Of a stretch of 64,000 bases of DNA, positions 1 to 11,600 are shown one piece after another (position 1 is the stretch's first letter; every line of letters begins with the position of its first letter). The translations under genes and the position numbers were made by a program. The stretch covers positions 3,658,001 through 3,722,000 of the forward strand of contig NC_135202.1 in the NCBI RefSeq assembly GCF_050948175.1, written 5' to 3'. Origin of the DNA: Xylocopa sonorina (lineage: Eukaryota; Arthropoda; Insecta; Hymenoptera; Apidae). The notes under the pieces are model-generated. The model was given only the letters and a program-made list of their open reading frames with translations, was not told the origin of the DNA and made no database searches.

Positions 1-960
1 TATTTAGAAGCGAAGGTCAGAGTGTCCATGTGGCTCCCGGATACGCAGGTTTACCTTCTGCGCCATAACTTGCGAAAAAGAAGGACTTAAAGTGCGTAAA
101 ATGCGTTATAGAAATAACTAGAATTCCCAAAAGCGGTTTCGATCGAGTCTCCGTGTCGCAAATCCACGGCATTGCTCGAGGCCTGAAGCCTATCTCAGTC
201 CTACATGGAAACCTTCGTATCGATTCGATAAAAATGTCGTCTCGTTCTCATAATTTGTCGCGAACTCCGGGAACCGGTGACTCTATATCGAAGCAACTTT
301 ACATCGAGGGTCACGCGGCTTGGTTAGGTCAGGTGGACGCAATAAATCGAAGGCGAGCCAGCGACGGAAGCGCGAAGATGCAAACGATACCGTCCCGTGT
401 TCTCCAGGTGGACCAGCTATCGGAATTAATGGCCGATCGGCCCGGTTCCGCGCATGCTCGTGACCGCGAACAGTCTGCGAGCCTGGTCTGACCGTGCCGG
501 CGGATACTGCTTCGCCTCTTCTGCTGGAGACAGGAACGGTCCCTGGTGCGTTCGTGCCACGGATAAACCGCCTCCGGATGTTCCTGGGCACGATCTGCCC
601 TGAGGGCTATCACGAGCCCGCGTTCCTTTCGGGCCTTTGTCGTTGCCACGTTACATCGCGAGAATCCTGTTGCCTTAATGGCCCCGCTTTGACGAACCTG
701 CCGACCAGATCTCTTTCCGCCAATTCTGCACGCTCTACGCGAGCCCTCCCCCTTCTTGGGTGGCTATCCGCGGGCATTTGCCGGCTATTTAATTATCCTG
801 ATTTACGTTTCGTGCGTTAGACAGCTGTTCGAAACATCGTATCAGCTGTTCCTCGTCTATCTTCGTAATAAAGAACTTATGAAGAACGCTTGCGAGTTAA
901 TCGATCTACGAACTATAAAAAAGGACTTTTTGGTGTAACTTTGTGCAAAATGGTGCGCCT
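1..960. other. CpG-rich segment, no gene supported
   Basis: This is the most GC-rich stretch at the left edge. Open frames of about 100 codons occur on both strands at once (for example plus 153-491 and 494-820, minus 283-591 and 329-649), which is what high GC content gives by chance. None begins with a clear ATG in good context or ends at a clean splice site, and no domain is recognisable. A minus-strand ATG near 73 followed by a GT-type donor near 55 could be the edge of a gene lying to the left. I call nothing here. Confidence 0.4.
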
Positions 961-2000
961 ATTGAGACAAATTGAGCACAGCGCCAGCGGAAAATCGAAG
1001 AACGAGACGAAGGAAATTACTAATTAACAATGTGGAATTTTAATTTAACATTTATGTAATGAGACTGTGATTCCTTCATTCAATGTTCAAGTAAAATTAA
1101 TTCTAGAAGAATTGTACACTAGAAATAATGCGTAGACTTTTGCCAATCCAATAAATTGCTAAGCATTATGCAAACAAAATTATGCAAAAACTAACATTAG
1201 AATTTGCATATTTTATGCGATAAACTACAAAGCAACGCTAAAAAAGAAGCAGATCTACGCGAGATAAAATTCCTTCAAGACAATTTCCTGCCGTCAGAAA
1301 GCAAGTGTAAAGCAATCAGAATATTCTGCCAATTACTCATACCACAAGAAAGTATAGGTTATAATTAATAAATTAGAAGCACTCTCGCAACACGGCTCTT
1401 AACGCAGTCGCAAATAACCCATTTGCTGTTCGTCGCGTGTGTAGCATTCCGCTAATCGTAGGCTAGCTATTTTCCGATCGCTCGGAGAACTTCCTCCTCG
1501 ATTAGAGAACGAACTCATTTCCATAATAGCCGACCCCGTCCGTGGAACTTTGTATCGCACGCTTCCCGGTGTATATCGGGCCAGATACGATCTCCAGAGC
1601 CACGTTAATACCGATTATCAGGTTCCACCTCGGGCGATGAATCGAAACTCTACTAAGTACCATTCCCCGACCCGATCTGCTGCAGATTCGACACACTTTT
1701 CTTTCGCCCGCGGTCAGAAAAGAAAATGCGCCAAACGTGGCTGTTCGACGATCGAATGTACCGTTCCATAGGAACATCAAGCTTCAGCTTGTTGGAATAT
1801 TTTATTCGTATCGCGTGCGAATACGGATTTTCATATTTTTGTATACGTGTCCATCGTTCGACGGATGTTGATCAATAATTTACTTTTTTCCGTTCTTTAA
1901 TTCTCTGCTACGCTGGTTAATTTATTACAATGAACACAACATTTTGTACTAAATTATGTTACACTTCTGCGTAAAACATAGATCGCATTAAGCTATTTAC

Positions 2001-3738
2001 AAATTTTTGCAGTTGATACTACACCTCAAAAGCAACACATTTTTGTTTCTTTCAGAGAAACAACAGTTTCACTCATATTATTGATCGTATCTTCGAAACC
2101 ATTAGTCCTACAAGAAAATGACAAACAGTATTGATGCAGAGCAATAAATTTGCTATTATAATAGTCCCTATTTTACCCTGAAACTCGAAAACAGGTGGAG
2201 CAATAAAAGTTGAAACTAATCTCAGGTGGTAAAACTTGTAAATTGCTAAAACTTTGATCGCTTATTTAAGTAATTAATTTTAGACGTGGAGGGCAGCACA
2301 TTTCATAAAAACTTCCTTACTCACCAAGCTTTCTGATGATATAATCAGTTTTTTATTCCGCCGTACGGAAGCAAAGTAATTTTGTATTCTATGTGAAATG
2401 GTAAAAACTGCAGGTGAACTAGTATATGCGTAACAGCACTCAAAGGGTTAATTTAATTTTTAACCATAAAGGCGGCTTTGCACAAAAAATTTTTAACGAC
2501 CAGTTTTATTCCCTTAAGTGTTGGCCATCTTATCGCAAACAAATTAGGGGGCTAACTTTTTTTTTGCACCTGGGAAAGCCAGAACTCCACGGAAAAGATT
2601 AGTTTTTTCACGGATTTGGGCAAGCCAAAGAATGGCCGTGGTCACACATATATTACACTTAAGAAGGTAACATATAACACTTAAGAAATCATAATATTAC
2701 ACTTAAGGAGCCATATCTGTCATTCAAGAGAGCCCGACAGGGTTGAGGAAATCTCTAGTTTGGGCCAGGATGGAAAGAGTTTAGGGTTCCCTGAGTTGCA
2801 GCAACATTTATTTCTATTGGATATTGTGACTGACGTGTAATCTAAGAAGTCTTCTTTTTGTTGAATTCTTGCCTTCTACTTATGCAATGTGTGACCCAAT
2901 ACTCTCTCCAGCCTGGCCCAAATCAGAGATTTCTGCACCACTGTAGTGCTCTCTTGAGCGACGTGTATGGCTTTTTAAGTGTAATATTCTGGTTTCTTCT
3001 TTTTTAAGTATTATATTTTGGATTTTAGAGTGTAACAGCTGTGGCTACGGCCATTTCGCGGCTTGCCCAAATCCGTGAAAAACCAACCTTTCCCGTGGAA
3101 TTCTGGACTTCCCAAGCGTAAAAAAAAATTAACTCTCTAATTTTTTTGTGATAAGATGACCGACACTAGAGGAGTAAAATTGCTCCTTACAAATTTTCCG
3201 TAGAAAGCCGCCTTTAAGGTTAATAATTCAATTAATCCTTCGAGTCCTGTTAACGCATTCCCGTTAACTGCAGTTCATCTGCAGTTTTTACAATTTCATA
3301 CAAAATTCCTTTGCTTCCATACTGCGGAATAAAAAACTGATCATATCATCAGAAAGCTTGGTGAGTAAGAAAGTTTTTATGAAATGTGCTGCCCCCCACG
3401 TCTAAAATTAATTACTTAAATAGGAGATGAAAGTTTTAGCAATTTACAAGTTTTACCTCCTGAGATTAGTTTCAACTTTTATTGCTCCACCTGTTTTCGA
3501 GTTTCAGGGTAAAATGGGAATTATTATAGTAGCAAATTTATTGCTCTGCATCAATACTGTTTGTCATTTTCTTGTAGGACTAATGGTTTTGAAGATACGA
3601 TCAATAATATGAGGGAAACTGCTGTTTCTCTGAAAGAAACAAAAATCCCAATTTAATCTGCCATTTTTGCAAATCGGACCTAGGTTTATATGAACTTTTG
3701 TGTTGTGTTTTGAGGTGTAGTATCAGTTGTAAAAATTT
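2001..3738. repeat. Long inverted repeat (foldback element), arms about 0.8 kb
   Basis: The left arm (about 2001-2790) reads again in reverse complement in the right arm (about 2893-3738), around a spacer of about 100 bases. The match can be followed over the whole arm: the outer ends (left near 2010-2030, right near 3709-3730), the segment with GAAACAACAGTTTC on the left (near 2060) and its partner near 3620, the AAGCTTTCTGATGATAT segment (2328) and partner (3345), and GGCTTGCCCAAATCCG on the right (3060) with partner near 2610. The arms differ by scattered substitutions and small indels. The right arm carries about 50 extra bases near 3650-3705. I see no transposase frame and no convincing target-site duplication. 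It is either a foldback or large-TIR transposon, or a fixed inverted duplication. Confidence 0.85.
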
Positions 3739-3951
3739 AATTTGCCACGCGAGTAGTGAATCACCTTGTATATTACAAGCATTTTGAAACGGCGATACGA
3801 CATTGAAGACTTTCGCAACATACATTTTTACGACCAATAAAAAAACCCAAATCTTAATCATTCCGATATTAATATTCAATATTAATCAGCCCACTTTCTA
3901 TTTCAAGTTTAAATATTTATTTTGTAGGCAAAAAAAAAAAGGAAAAGGACA

Positions 3952-4197
3952 ATGAGGAGCTTAGGGTCCACATGTTCGACAGCCGCGTCGAGTGAGACGA
4001 TAACGGGTTTTATGGTACGGACTCGACCTGCCGGAAGAGGATCCAGACAGGGTCCAGATGAAACGAGTACCATAAAACCTGGTCATCGTCAGAAAGTCGG
4101 AAAAGTCCCATCAAGGGGAGAGCACCTTGACGGAGATGAAGTAGTAGGCGTTTTGGAAACACCTCATTGGTGGAAAAGGTTAACACCTACTGCTTAG
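3952..4197 (+). CDS. Unrecognised 81-codon ORF next to the inverted repeat
   Basis: An ATG-to-TAG frame of 81 residues follows an A-rich run (3936-3950). The product is rich in Gly, Arg, Thr and Ser and ends near a Trp-Trp pair; no family is recognised. GC content and codon use differ sharply from the AT-rich flanks, and the frame carries a perfect 13-bp hairpin (4006-4018 with 4067-4079). Beyond the stop an open stretch rich in Arg and Asn continues to about 4320. The abrupt base change and the A-run suggest a fragment of a mobile element rather than a host gene, but I see no reverse transcriptase or transposase motif. Confidence 0.25.
   Translation: MRSLGSTCSTAASSETITGFMVRTRPAGRGSRQGPDETSTIKPGHRQKVGKVPSRGEHLDGDEVVGVLETPHWWKRLTPTA
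4006..4079. repeat. Perfect 13-bp stem, 48-base loop
   Basis: GGTTTTATGGTAC at 4006-4018 is exactly complementary to GTACCATAAAACC at 4067-4079. It lies inside the unexplained ORF 3952-4197. Confidence 0.8.
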
Positions 4198-4200
4198 GAT

Positions 4201-7200
4201 AGCATTAAAAGCCTAGGTGAAAGAAGCGGTTAGGCAGAGTTTATTTTGAAACGAGCTAGAAGGGATTATGCGAATAGAGTAAACCGTAGCGTTAGAAATA
4301 TAGATCAATTTCTGCAGAACTCAACAATTTCTTTTCTTAAATTTTATGTTCGATGAAGTGAAATTATAAAACAAATTGAGATGAAATGAAGTTGGTAAAA
4401 ATTTTGTTAAAAACGAAATAATTCTATTAACTCACTGGATAGGCAGCGATTAAAGGCTGAGAACAGAATCGAGGAACTCGATTCTACACGAATCCTGAGA
4501 AACTATCTTTACAAAAAAAGAATTCGACAATATGAAAAAATTTACAACATGAATACCATTCACGACAGAGGAATGGCTTGAAAATTCAGTAATCCCAATT
4601 TATCGGGATGAGTTGACGAGACACGAACGATTTCGATCTTGACCGTGCTCGGTTCCCACACGCAGCCGCGAACTGAGCCGACGGGTAACGCACAATAGAG
4701 AGCACTTGGAATTGCAAAACAATCGAGCGCGATCATTTCCGCGAGGTTGTACGCCGTTCGTCAAGACCGTGTTCCGCTGCGAACCGTCATCCGTGATCTT
4801 GATTCGCCCCGAGAAATACCGGGACACTTTTCGAATTGCAAACGCTGAATCAGCCGTTGCCACGAGAATGGTACACCCCGTGAAAAGGGAACAATGAGAT
4901 TCCCAGCGGTACCACTCGCTCTCTGTCTTCCTGTTTCCTCGGCTCTTAAACCGATCGTCTCATGCGCAATTTTTCTCTCGACCATCCGTAACGGTCGAAC
5001 CAATTTTCATTTCATTTTAATTTAGCGACAGTTTTGGTAACAATCGAAATCCTCTGCTGCAAGAAATTGCAAATTCTTGCGACTATCTGAATAAAAAATG
5101 GTGGAGTTTTAGGATTCGCTGGAGAAACTTAATCGTTTCTTTCGTCGATTCGATATTGTTTAATAAAAGAAGAGATAAGAATTTGCAGTGTATAAATAAA
5201 TTTTTTTTTATGGACTACTATATCTGTAACCTAACAGAAGATGTAAAAAGGATAGTAAGATGAAATTTGGTACGAATGAATCTTTGTGTACCTCGTTAAG
5301 AGATTCAGTAGCGATAAATGTTTCTACAGGTTGAAATACCGTTGGTCACGATTGGTTTACGATCATAAAAACTCCGTTACAACTAAGTGGATACATATAA
5401 TTCGCATTTAAAGTGAAGTGAAACACGTGAATTTCTTAGTTCCACAGAAAACAAAACCACGTGTGCTTAAGAATTTGTAAAAAACTAGTAATTTCTCAAA
5501 TTCGAGCCTCTTTATTAAGCAGAAACAAGCGTTCCTTTTCTCAGCTTTCTCTTTACTAATTCGCAAAAAGTCTCGCAAATTTAAAAAAAAGCAGTTTCCA
5601 CCGATAATCACGTATTTTTCAGCAATTTCGTTTACTCGTTTCTTCTACTCCCCGCGTAATTTAGAAGAAATTTTGTACGTTCAGATTTAAGAACGTTTAA
5701 AGTAAAAGATGTCGATGTAATAATTGTTAACGTCACGATACTTCCCCCGGGTTAACGAATTTACGATCGTAGCTTTGTGAAAGGGACACCATAAACTATC
5801 CTTTAGATATTGAACTTGACTACGAGGAAGTCACGTTGCGCGTTCCCCGTGGACACGCTAAGAATTATGTCCTCTTACAAATAATACCACGGGGAAAACC
5901 GTGGATCTCCGTTTTTTCGGCTTTTCGAAAATCTTCTCTCTTCTTAAACTTTTCAAATGTTTGCAGTCTGTCATTTTAATTGGTTGGTAAATATGTAGGT
6001 TAAATTGATTGTAAGCGACGATAATGGAATACGATTTCTTAGTTTTCTATGCTTTCTTTTTTCAGAAAAACGAATTTTCTTATTCTGTTTATAAGGTGCG
6101 TTTAATCGTCGATGTAATTCTTCTTTTCCTTAAACTGATTAATTAATATCCTTTAAACTGAAGATTGCCACAATCAAGACTTCCACAATCGTAACATTTA
6201 AACGATCAATCTAAAAAAAGGAAGAATTGCATCAGAGGTTAAACGTATCTAGAAAATAGAGAAATAAAATTCGTTTCTCCTGGAAGAAGAAAGCATAGAG
6301 AAGTAAGAAGAAATTGAATTGGCTGGTCGACAGCAACTGGAGCAGGTATTCGCGTCCAATAATGTCCACGATCGAGAACGAAGCGTTGCAGCTTAGTCTC
6401 GATCTTGATCCTGACCATGGAAAGGCCACGGCGAGCGTTCCACCGCGCGGACGTATTACGAGTAGTGGCCTCGCGATACGATCGCGAACGAACGAACGAG
6501 GCGCGAACGTAACTTCGCGAAGAAATGGAAATCGTCTCGTTAATCTTCCTCGACGCGTCTCGAAGGGACTTCTTCCATAATCTTCCATTTTCGTCGCCCT
6601 TGACCATCGATCAAACTCACCTAGACGAAACTGTCCTGACGAAATTTCTTTCGATCGCGATCATCGATGTAAAAAGGGCGAGTGGTGTGAGGAGTCGAGC
6701 GAATCAAGCGTTTCAAAAGATAACTGCAATATTTCTACGAGCACAGACGATACTGTAATTGTTTCGGTGATATAGAGATAATTTTCAGGTTTCTTCAATG
6801 GAACCATGACTCGCAAGTGAATTATTCTCGTGGAGAATTGTTATGCTGAAACTTCATCAATTATTTAACTGGTTAACCGAATAAAATTAGTTTGAATTGT
6901 AAAGTAATGGAGGATATCCTACGTTCGTGACTAAGTAAATAATAATTCCGACGTTAATTTGTGGTTTAGCTGATATTAAAATGGAATAGGATCGCTTAAT
7001 GGTTAAATAAAATTTAACATAATTTTCTGAGAGATTAATTTAGTCACGACGTGATTCATGTTTCTCCTTTTGCACTGCGAAAGAGTGAAGTCGTAAAGAA
7101 AGCGTGGCAGAGAAGCCTGTTTCTTCTCCGATCTCGTTTTTTCCATCGCACTTTCTGAATCGGTCCACAATTTACATTAAATTTATTCTACCAAACAGTT

Positions 7201-8374
7201 TTATTATTCACCAAATACCCGGTAGATTATGCTTCTAAAAAGTTCAATCACTGTGAAAGGTGCTCACCCAAAAAAGCTTACAATGTTGCCTTGTCCACAA
7301 ACATCTACATACTGTGTACGGTAAGACAGAATTAAATGGTGAAACGACCCGAAGAAATAGTAATTCCAAATATAGATATTGATGTGTGAACTAGCCTCGT
7401 TTCGTTTATAGGATTCGATGAAAGAGGGGGTACACGAGAAGAAGAAAAAGAGAAATTGCAGCCTTGAACCTAAAATCGACTAACATTGAACTTGAGAAAC
7501 CAGAATCGACTTTCTAAGCGAGTACGTTTCGTTAGCCATGGTATTTGAATTGCAAGTCACTCGATAGAAATATTAGGGACGGCGGTTTGGTTGCTTTCTA
7601 TCGTGACATAACGAGTTTTTTCGTTGCTTTCCATCTACTTTTGTATTCTTCTCGTCTTCGTTACGTGAAGCGTTTGTACAAATTAATTATTCAACAAAAA
7701 TATTAGGAAGACGATATGTTTAAACATTTCAAATATTTTCTGTACACTGATTAATGCGTGTTACTTACTTCAATTAAAGGTAAAGCTAAGAGCATTATCT
7801 CGAGTTCAATCGTACATAATTGAAGCAATATAGACTGTCTTCCGCTTGTAATCTTAACTGCACTTGAACAAGTATCTATTTCTGCTTCAAACATCCAATT
7901 TCCATCGAATAATTATTCTACCGTTTGCACGTTTTAAATCATTCCTCCCATTACATTTCGTCCATTTTTTCAACTTCATTTTCTTGCTAGTTGCAATGTT
8001 CGCATTTTTAACATGTCAAACAACATCAATCAACTCGTGTTTAGCTCACAGAAATTGTATCGAATGAACCTGAAAACGTTATGTTAAAGTTATTAAGATC
8101 GAATAACGGTAATAAAAATAATTTCATTTCAGTACAACATAAAAACGAAAAGAAGAATAATCCTGTGAAGCATAACAAAACTATACAATCCACATAATAC
8201 AGTTAATAATAATAATTTAGTAGAAACAAAATTTTACAATATGCTTCATTTCAAGATAAAATAAATATATGTACAAATGTACTTGTATAAACAAGAAACA
8301 CCAATTTGTTGACCAATTACTTTAATCACAAAAAAACCTATAATAATGAGTTTTCTTGAAGATGAAACTTCGAC
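4201..8374. other. Gene-poor stretch, nothing supported
   Basis: Mostly AT-rich sequence with CpG-rich patches at 4600-5000 and 6310-6730. Overlapping open frames exist on both strands in those patches. At 6622-6718 minus there is an acceptor-like and a GTGAGT donor-like pair, but the one open frame between them ends in TAG at the donor, so I do not call an exon. Confidence 0.4.
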
Positions 8375-8606
8375 ATATCCAGTTGCCAGCTCAAAATCCC
8401 CGTAATATGTGAATTTTAAAAATTCTTTAGTACCATTTTCGAGATCAAAAAACATAAAAACAAATATAAATAAATAAATAAATAAGTAAATAGATAAATA
8501 AATAAATAAATACATAAATATATATATGTTTTTTGATCTCGAAAATAGTACTAAGGAATTTTTAAAATTCACATATTACGGGGATTTTGAGCTGGCAATT
8601 GGATAT
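8375..8606. repeat. Hairpin element with 81-bp inverted arms around a TAAA repeat
   Basis: The left arm 8375-8455 and the right arm 8526-8606 are near-perfect reverse complements over 81 bases. They enclose a (TAAA/TAAATA)n simple repeat at about 8467-8519. The arms differ at only a few positions. The size and layout suit a MITE or foldback element whose centre grew a microsatellite. No coding frame is present. Confidence 0.85.
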
Positions 8607-11600
8607 TTATATATATAAGTTACATAGCAACAAACAATTCAAGCAAATAAATAGCCGATTTTAAAGGAAAGTCAAAATGAAGATAGCCCCGTTAAAACAG
8701 AAATCGGATCGAAAATAGTCATGATCAAGGATGAAAAGTTAACGAGTACGTACAGTTCGTTGCCGGTGAAATAACACCCTTTGTACCACCGACCTCCATC
8801 GTTCTCTACACTCGCGTACACTGTCCTTTCACCCGCCATCAACCATCACGGATGCATCACGAGACGCATCCTCTCTCCCGTAGCTCTCGAGAGAATTACG
8901 ATCGAACTTTCATCCAGAACGCGTATCCGCAATAAACGATTAGTCGTTTCTACGAGACACCGCGAAATATTTCGCTCCCCTCGTTCCACCCCTTTAGCCC
9001 ACAGCGGCGCGCTCCCTTTCACCTTTCTCGAGCTCTCCTCCGTTTTCCACGCGTTAGAGAGCGTCCGATTTCCTTTTTCGCCACTGGCGATCTTCACCTC
9101 GAGGCTTGTCCGACGGATTTCACGCGTTTTTCCCATCCTGCCGGAGATTTATATCCGCGATTGAACGCGTCGAGACTGAATCCCGTTTTTCTGCCGCGAC
9201 GGACAATGCCACGCGATGCCACGCTGCACGCTCGCCGATTTGTTGTTGGTTGATCACCCGAGATCCTCGAAAGGAGGATGTGGCTGGTGAAAGCCGGAAT
9301 TGATTCAACCCTCGAGGATTAAGCCGTAAAAGTGTCGTTATCTTGTTAGCTTTAGCACTCAGCTTTCGAGGCGTAACTTGTTTGAAATCTGTCGTGACCA
9401 ATGGAGGAACCTGCTCGCCATTGGTGCTGTTTTACGACGGCCTGCGAGCAGCGATGGATCGCAGCTCTTGTTAAATGAATATTACAGAGATTTCCACAAG
9501 AATTGTTGTCAAATTTATAAAAAATCCCAGTCGTTTGTTGCAACTATTTTATAAATGTACTTTTTCTTGCATAATAAAATGTTTCCTTGGTTTTTTTTAA
9601 TTGCATTATTTACTGTGTGAAAATATGTTTCATACACAATCATAACGATGATTAAGTTGAAATAAATGTTCAATTTATGTTATATGCCTGTAAACGATCT
9701 GCTAATGCATTCACTATTCTGCTATTCAAACGCACATGTCTCTTCCATCTCATTTACACTTTATTTACAAATTTTATGTATAAATATAAATTTTATGTAT
9801 GAATTACTGTTCATGTGTCTGTATTCTAGAATTTATTGCATTATCAAAAGAGCGATGATTACTTATTCGCTTAGGAAGAAACTCGCACTATCCTCTTGAT
9901 GATATAAACCGACAAAATGGCGGAAGATCGATGATACTTTTTAGACGTTTCCATTTGATCGTATATCTTGTCGCTGAAAACGTGGAAAATCTTACGTAAT
10001 TATCGTGAGATACTACTCTCAGAGATATCGATCTTTGCAACGAAGACATTCTTTCGCGGAATGTTCGCAAATCGTGATTCGATGGGAGATCATCGAGAAT
10101 CCATCTGCTTTCACATTTCCGGTATTCTGAAGTTTTAGTCCCTTTTGTCCGCGGGACGTTTAATTAATACATATTTTGTTCGTTAATTTCATTTTTCATA
10201 ATGCATTTCCTGTTCTGCGCACACAATCATCATACTGATTGCATTTGTACGTCCGATTCAGCTAGTGTACAGTTCTAATAACCATTAATTAAATCATTAT
10301 CTGCGCATTGATCTCAATTAGATAGATTTTAGATTTGTTACTTATTTCCTGCTACGTTATATCATGTTATTGTCTAATCAAACTTAACTTTTTTATATTA
10401 TTTATTTATATTTAATACCTTTATTCGACTACAAAAATTCATAATCACTTTATATTATTTATATTTCAATTGGAAGTTAATTTTTCCTTGTCCAGTAGAC
10501 TCTCACATTTAATTGTAATTTGTCTCTTGCAATTTATTTGTTATTTTAACCGAAGATGCCTCTTAATTTCGTTGAAGTGCTTGAATTCCTTGGAATAGTA
10601 TTCGAAATTTGCAAAAATCCACTAATAGTAGTCTTCATTGATCGTATACCTTAACATCGTTTCCTGTCGTAACACTAAATCACGATCTTAAAAGCATACT
10701 TGGAGAAACGCACGGTGCCTCATCATCTATGAAGTTCACGTTGAAACTTGTACTTAATTCGTAGTCCATGCACCACGCAGCTTCTAAAGGACCGCCGATC
10801 TTTATCCGATCTAACAAAGATAATCCGTCTACCCTATTTCCCTTGTTTCAGATTAGGATCAGCTACGCGAGCTGAATTTTATTTGCAAATTAGATTACGC
10901 AACCGATCGGCCGCTATTCTTACATCGCAGAATCTGCGTATGAAAGTGTTCGAACTCCTCGTCGATCGATATTCATCCTCGTCGCGTAGGAAGAGAAAAG
11001 CGATCTAAAGTTTTCAAGATATTTCAAAGTGGATAACCTTTGTTTTAAAAATATTTTAAACTTTTAGGAAGAAAATTGTTAGTATTTCATTTAAATAAAA
11101 ATGAGTTTTTAAGGCGAAACGTAATTTTAAAGAGAGCGAATCTTTATAGAAAACGATTGTAAATAATTTTGCAAAATTTTTAAATCAATGGAATTCCATT
11201 TTTACATATTTGCATTATTTTTATTTAAAGTTCTGTAAAGTCTACATTGTACAGTCATCTTGAAACTTAATTTTGCTCTACATAAATGTAATTTTTCCAT
11301 CTTAACTGTACACATTATACATTGGTATTAATTAACTGATTCGTAGATAGTTTAAGAGAAAATCTAGCATTATACTTCACGTGCCCCGTGTTTGTTCTCA
11401 ATTTCTTGAACAGTACCAATTGTTTCATGTTGGAAACGAAAGTGAAACTAACGCATTACGGTAATTAACACCTGCCATAGAAGATGTTAAAAAATGAAAA
11501 TTAACAAACGGTTATAGCAGCATATTTTACATTAATTACACTTTATTGTCAATTAATACAAAGCCCCATTAATTTTGTAAACACCTCGACAATTTTCCGC

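Noticed and set aside
6622..6718. Possible minus-strand exon with TTGCAG acceptor and GTGAGT donor
   Set aside because: The only frame open from end to end finishes with TAG exactly at the donor, and its entry phase fits no neighbour.
8467..8519. TAAA tandem array considered as a CRISPR-like or satellite array
   Set aside because: Four-base microsatellite without spacers, enclosed by hairpin arms.
10852..11008. Plus-strand open frame after CCCTTGTTTCAG
   Set aside because: No upstream exon or start could be linked, and the Arg/Ser-rich end suits CpG-rich chance sequence.
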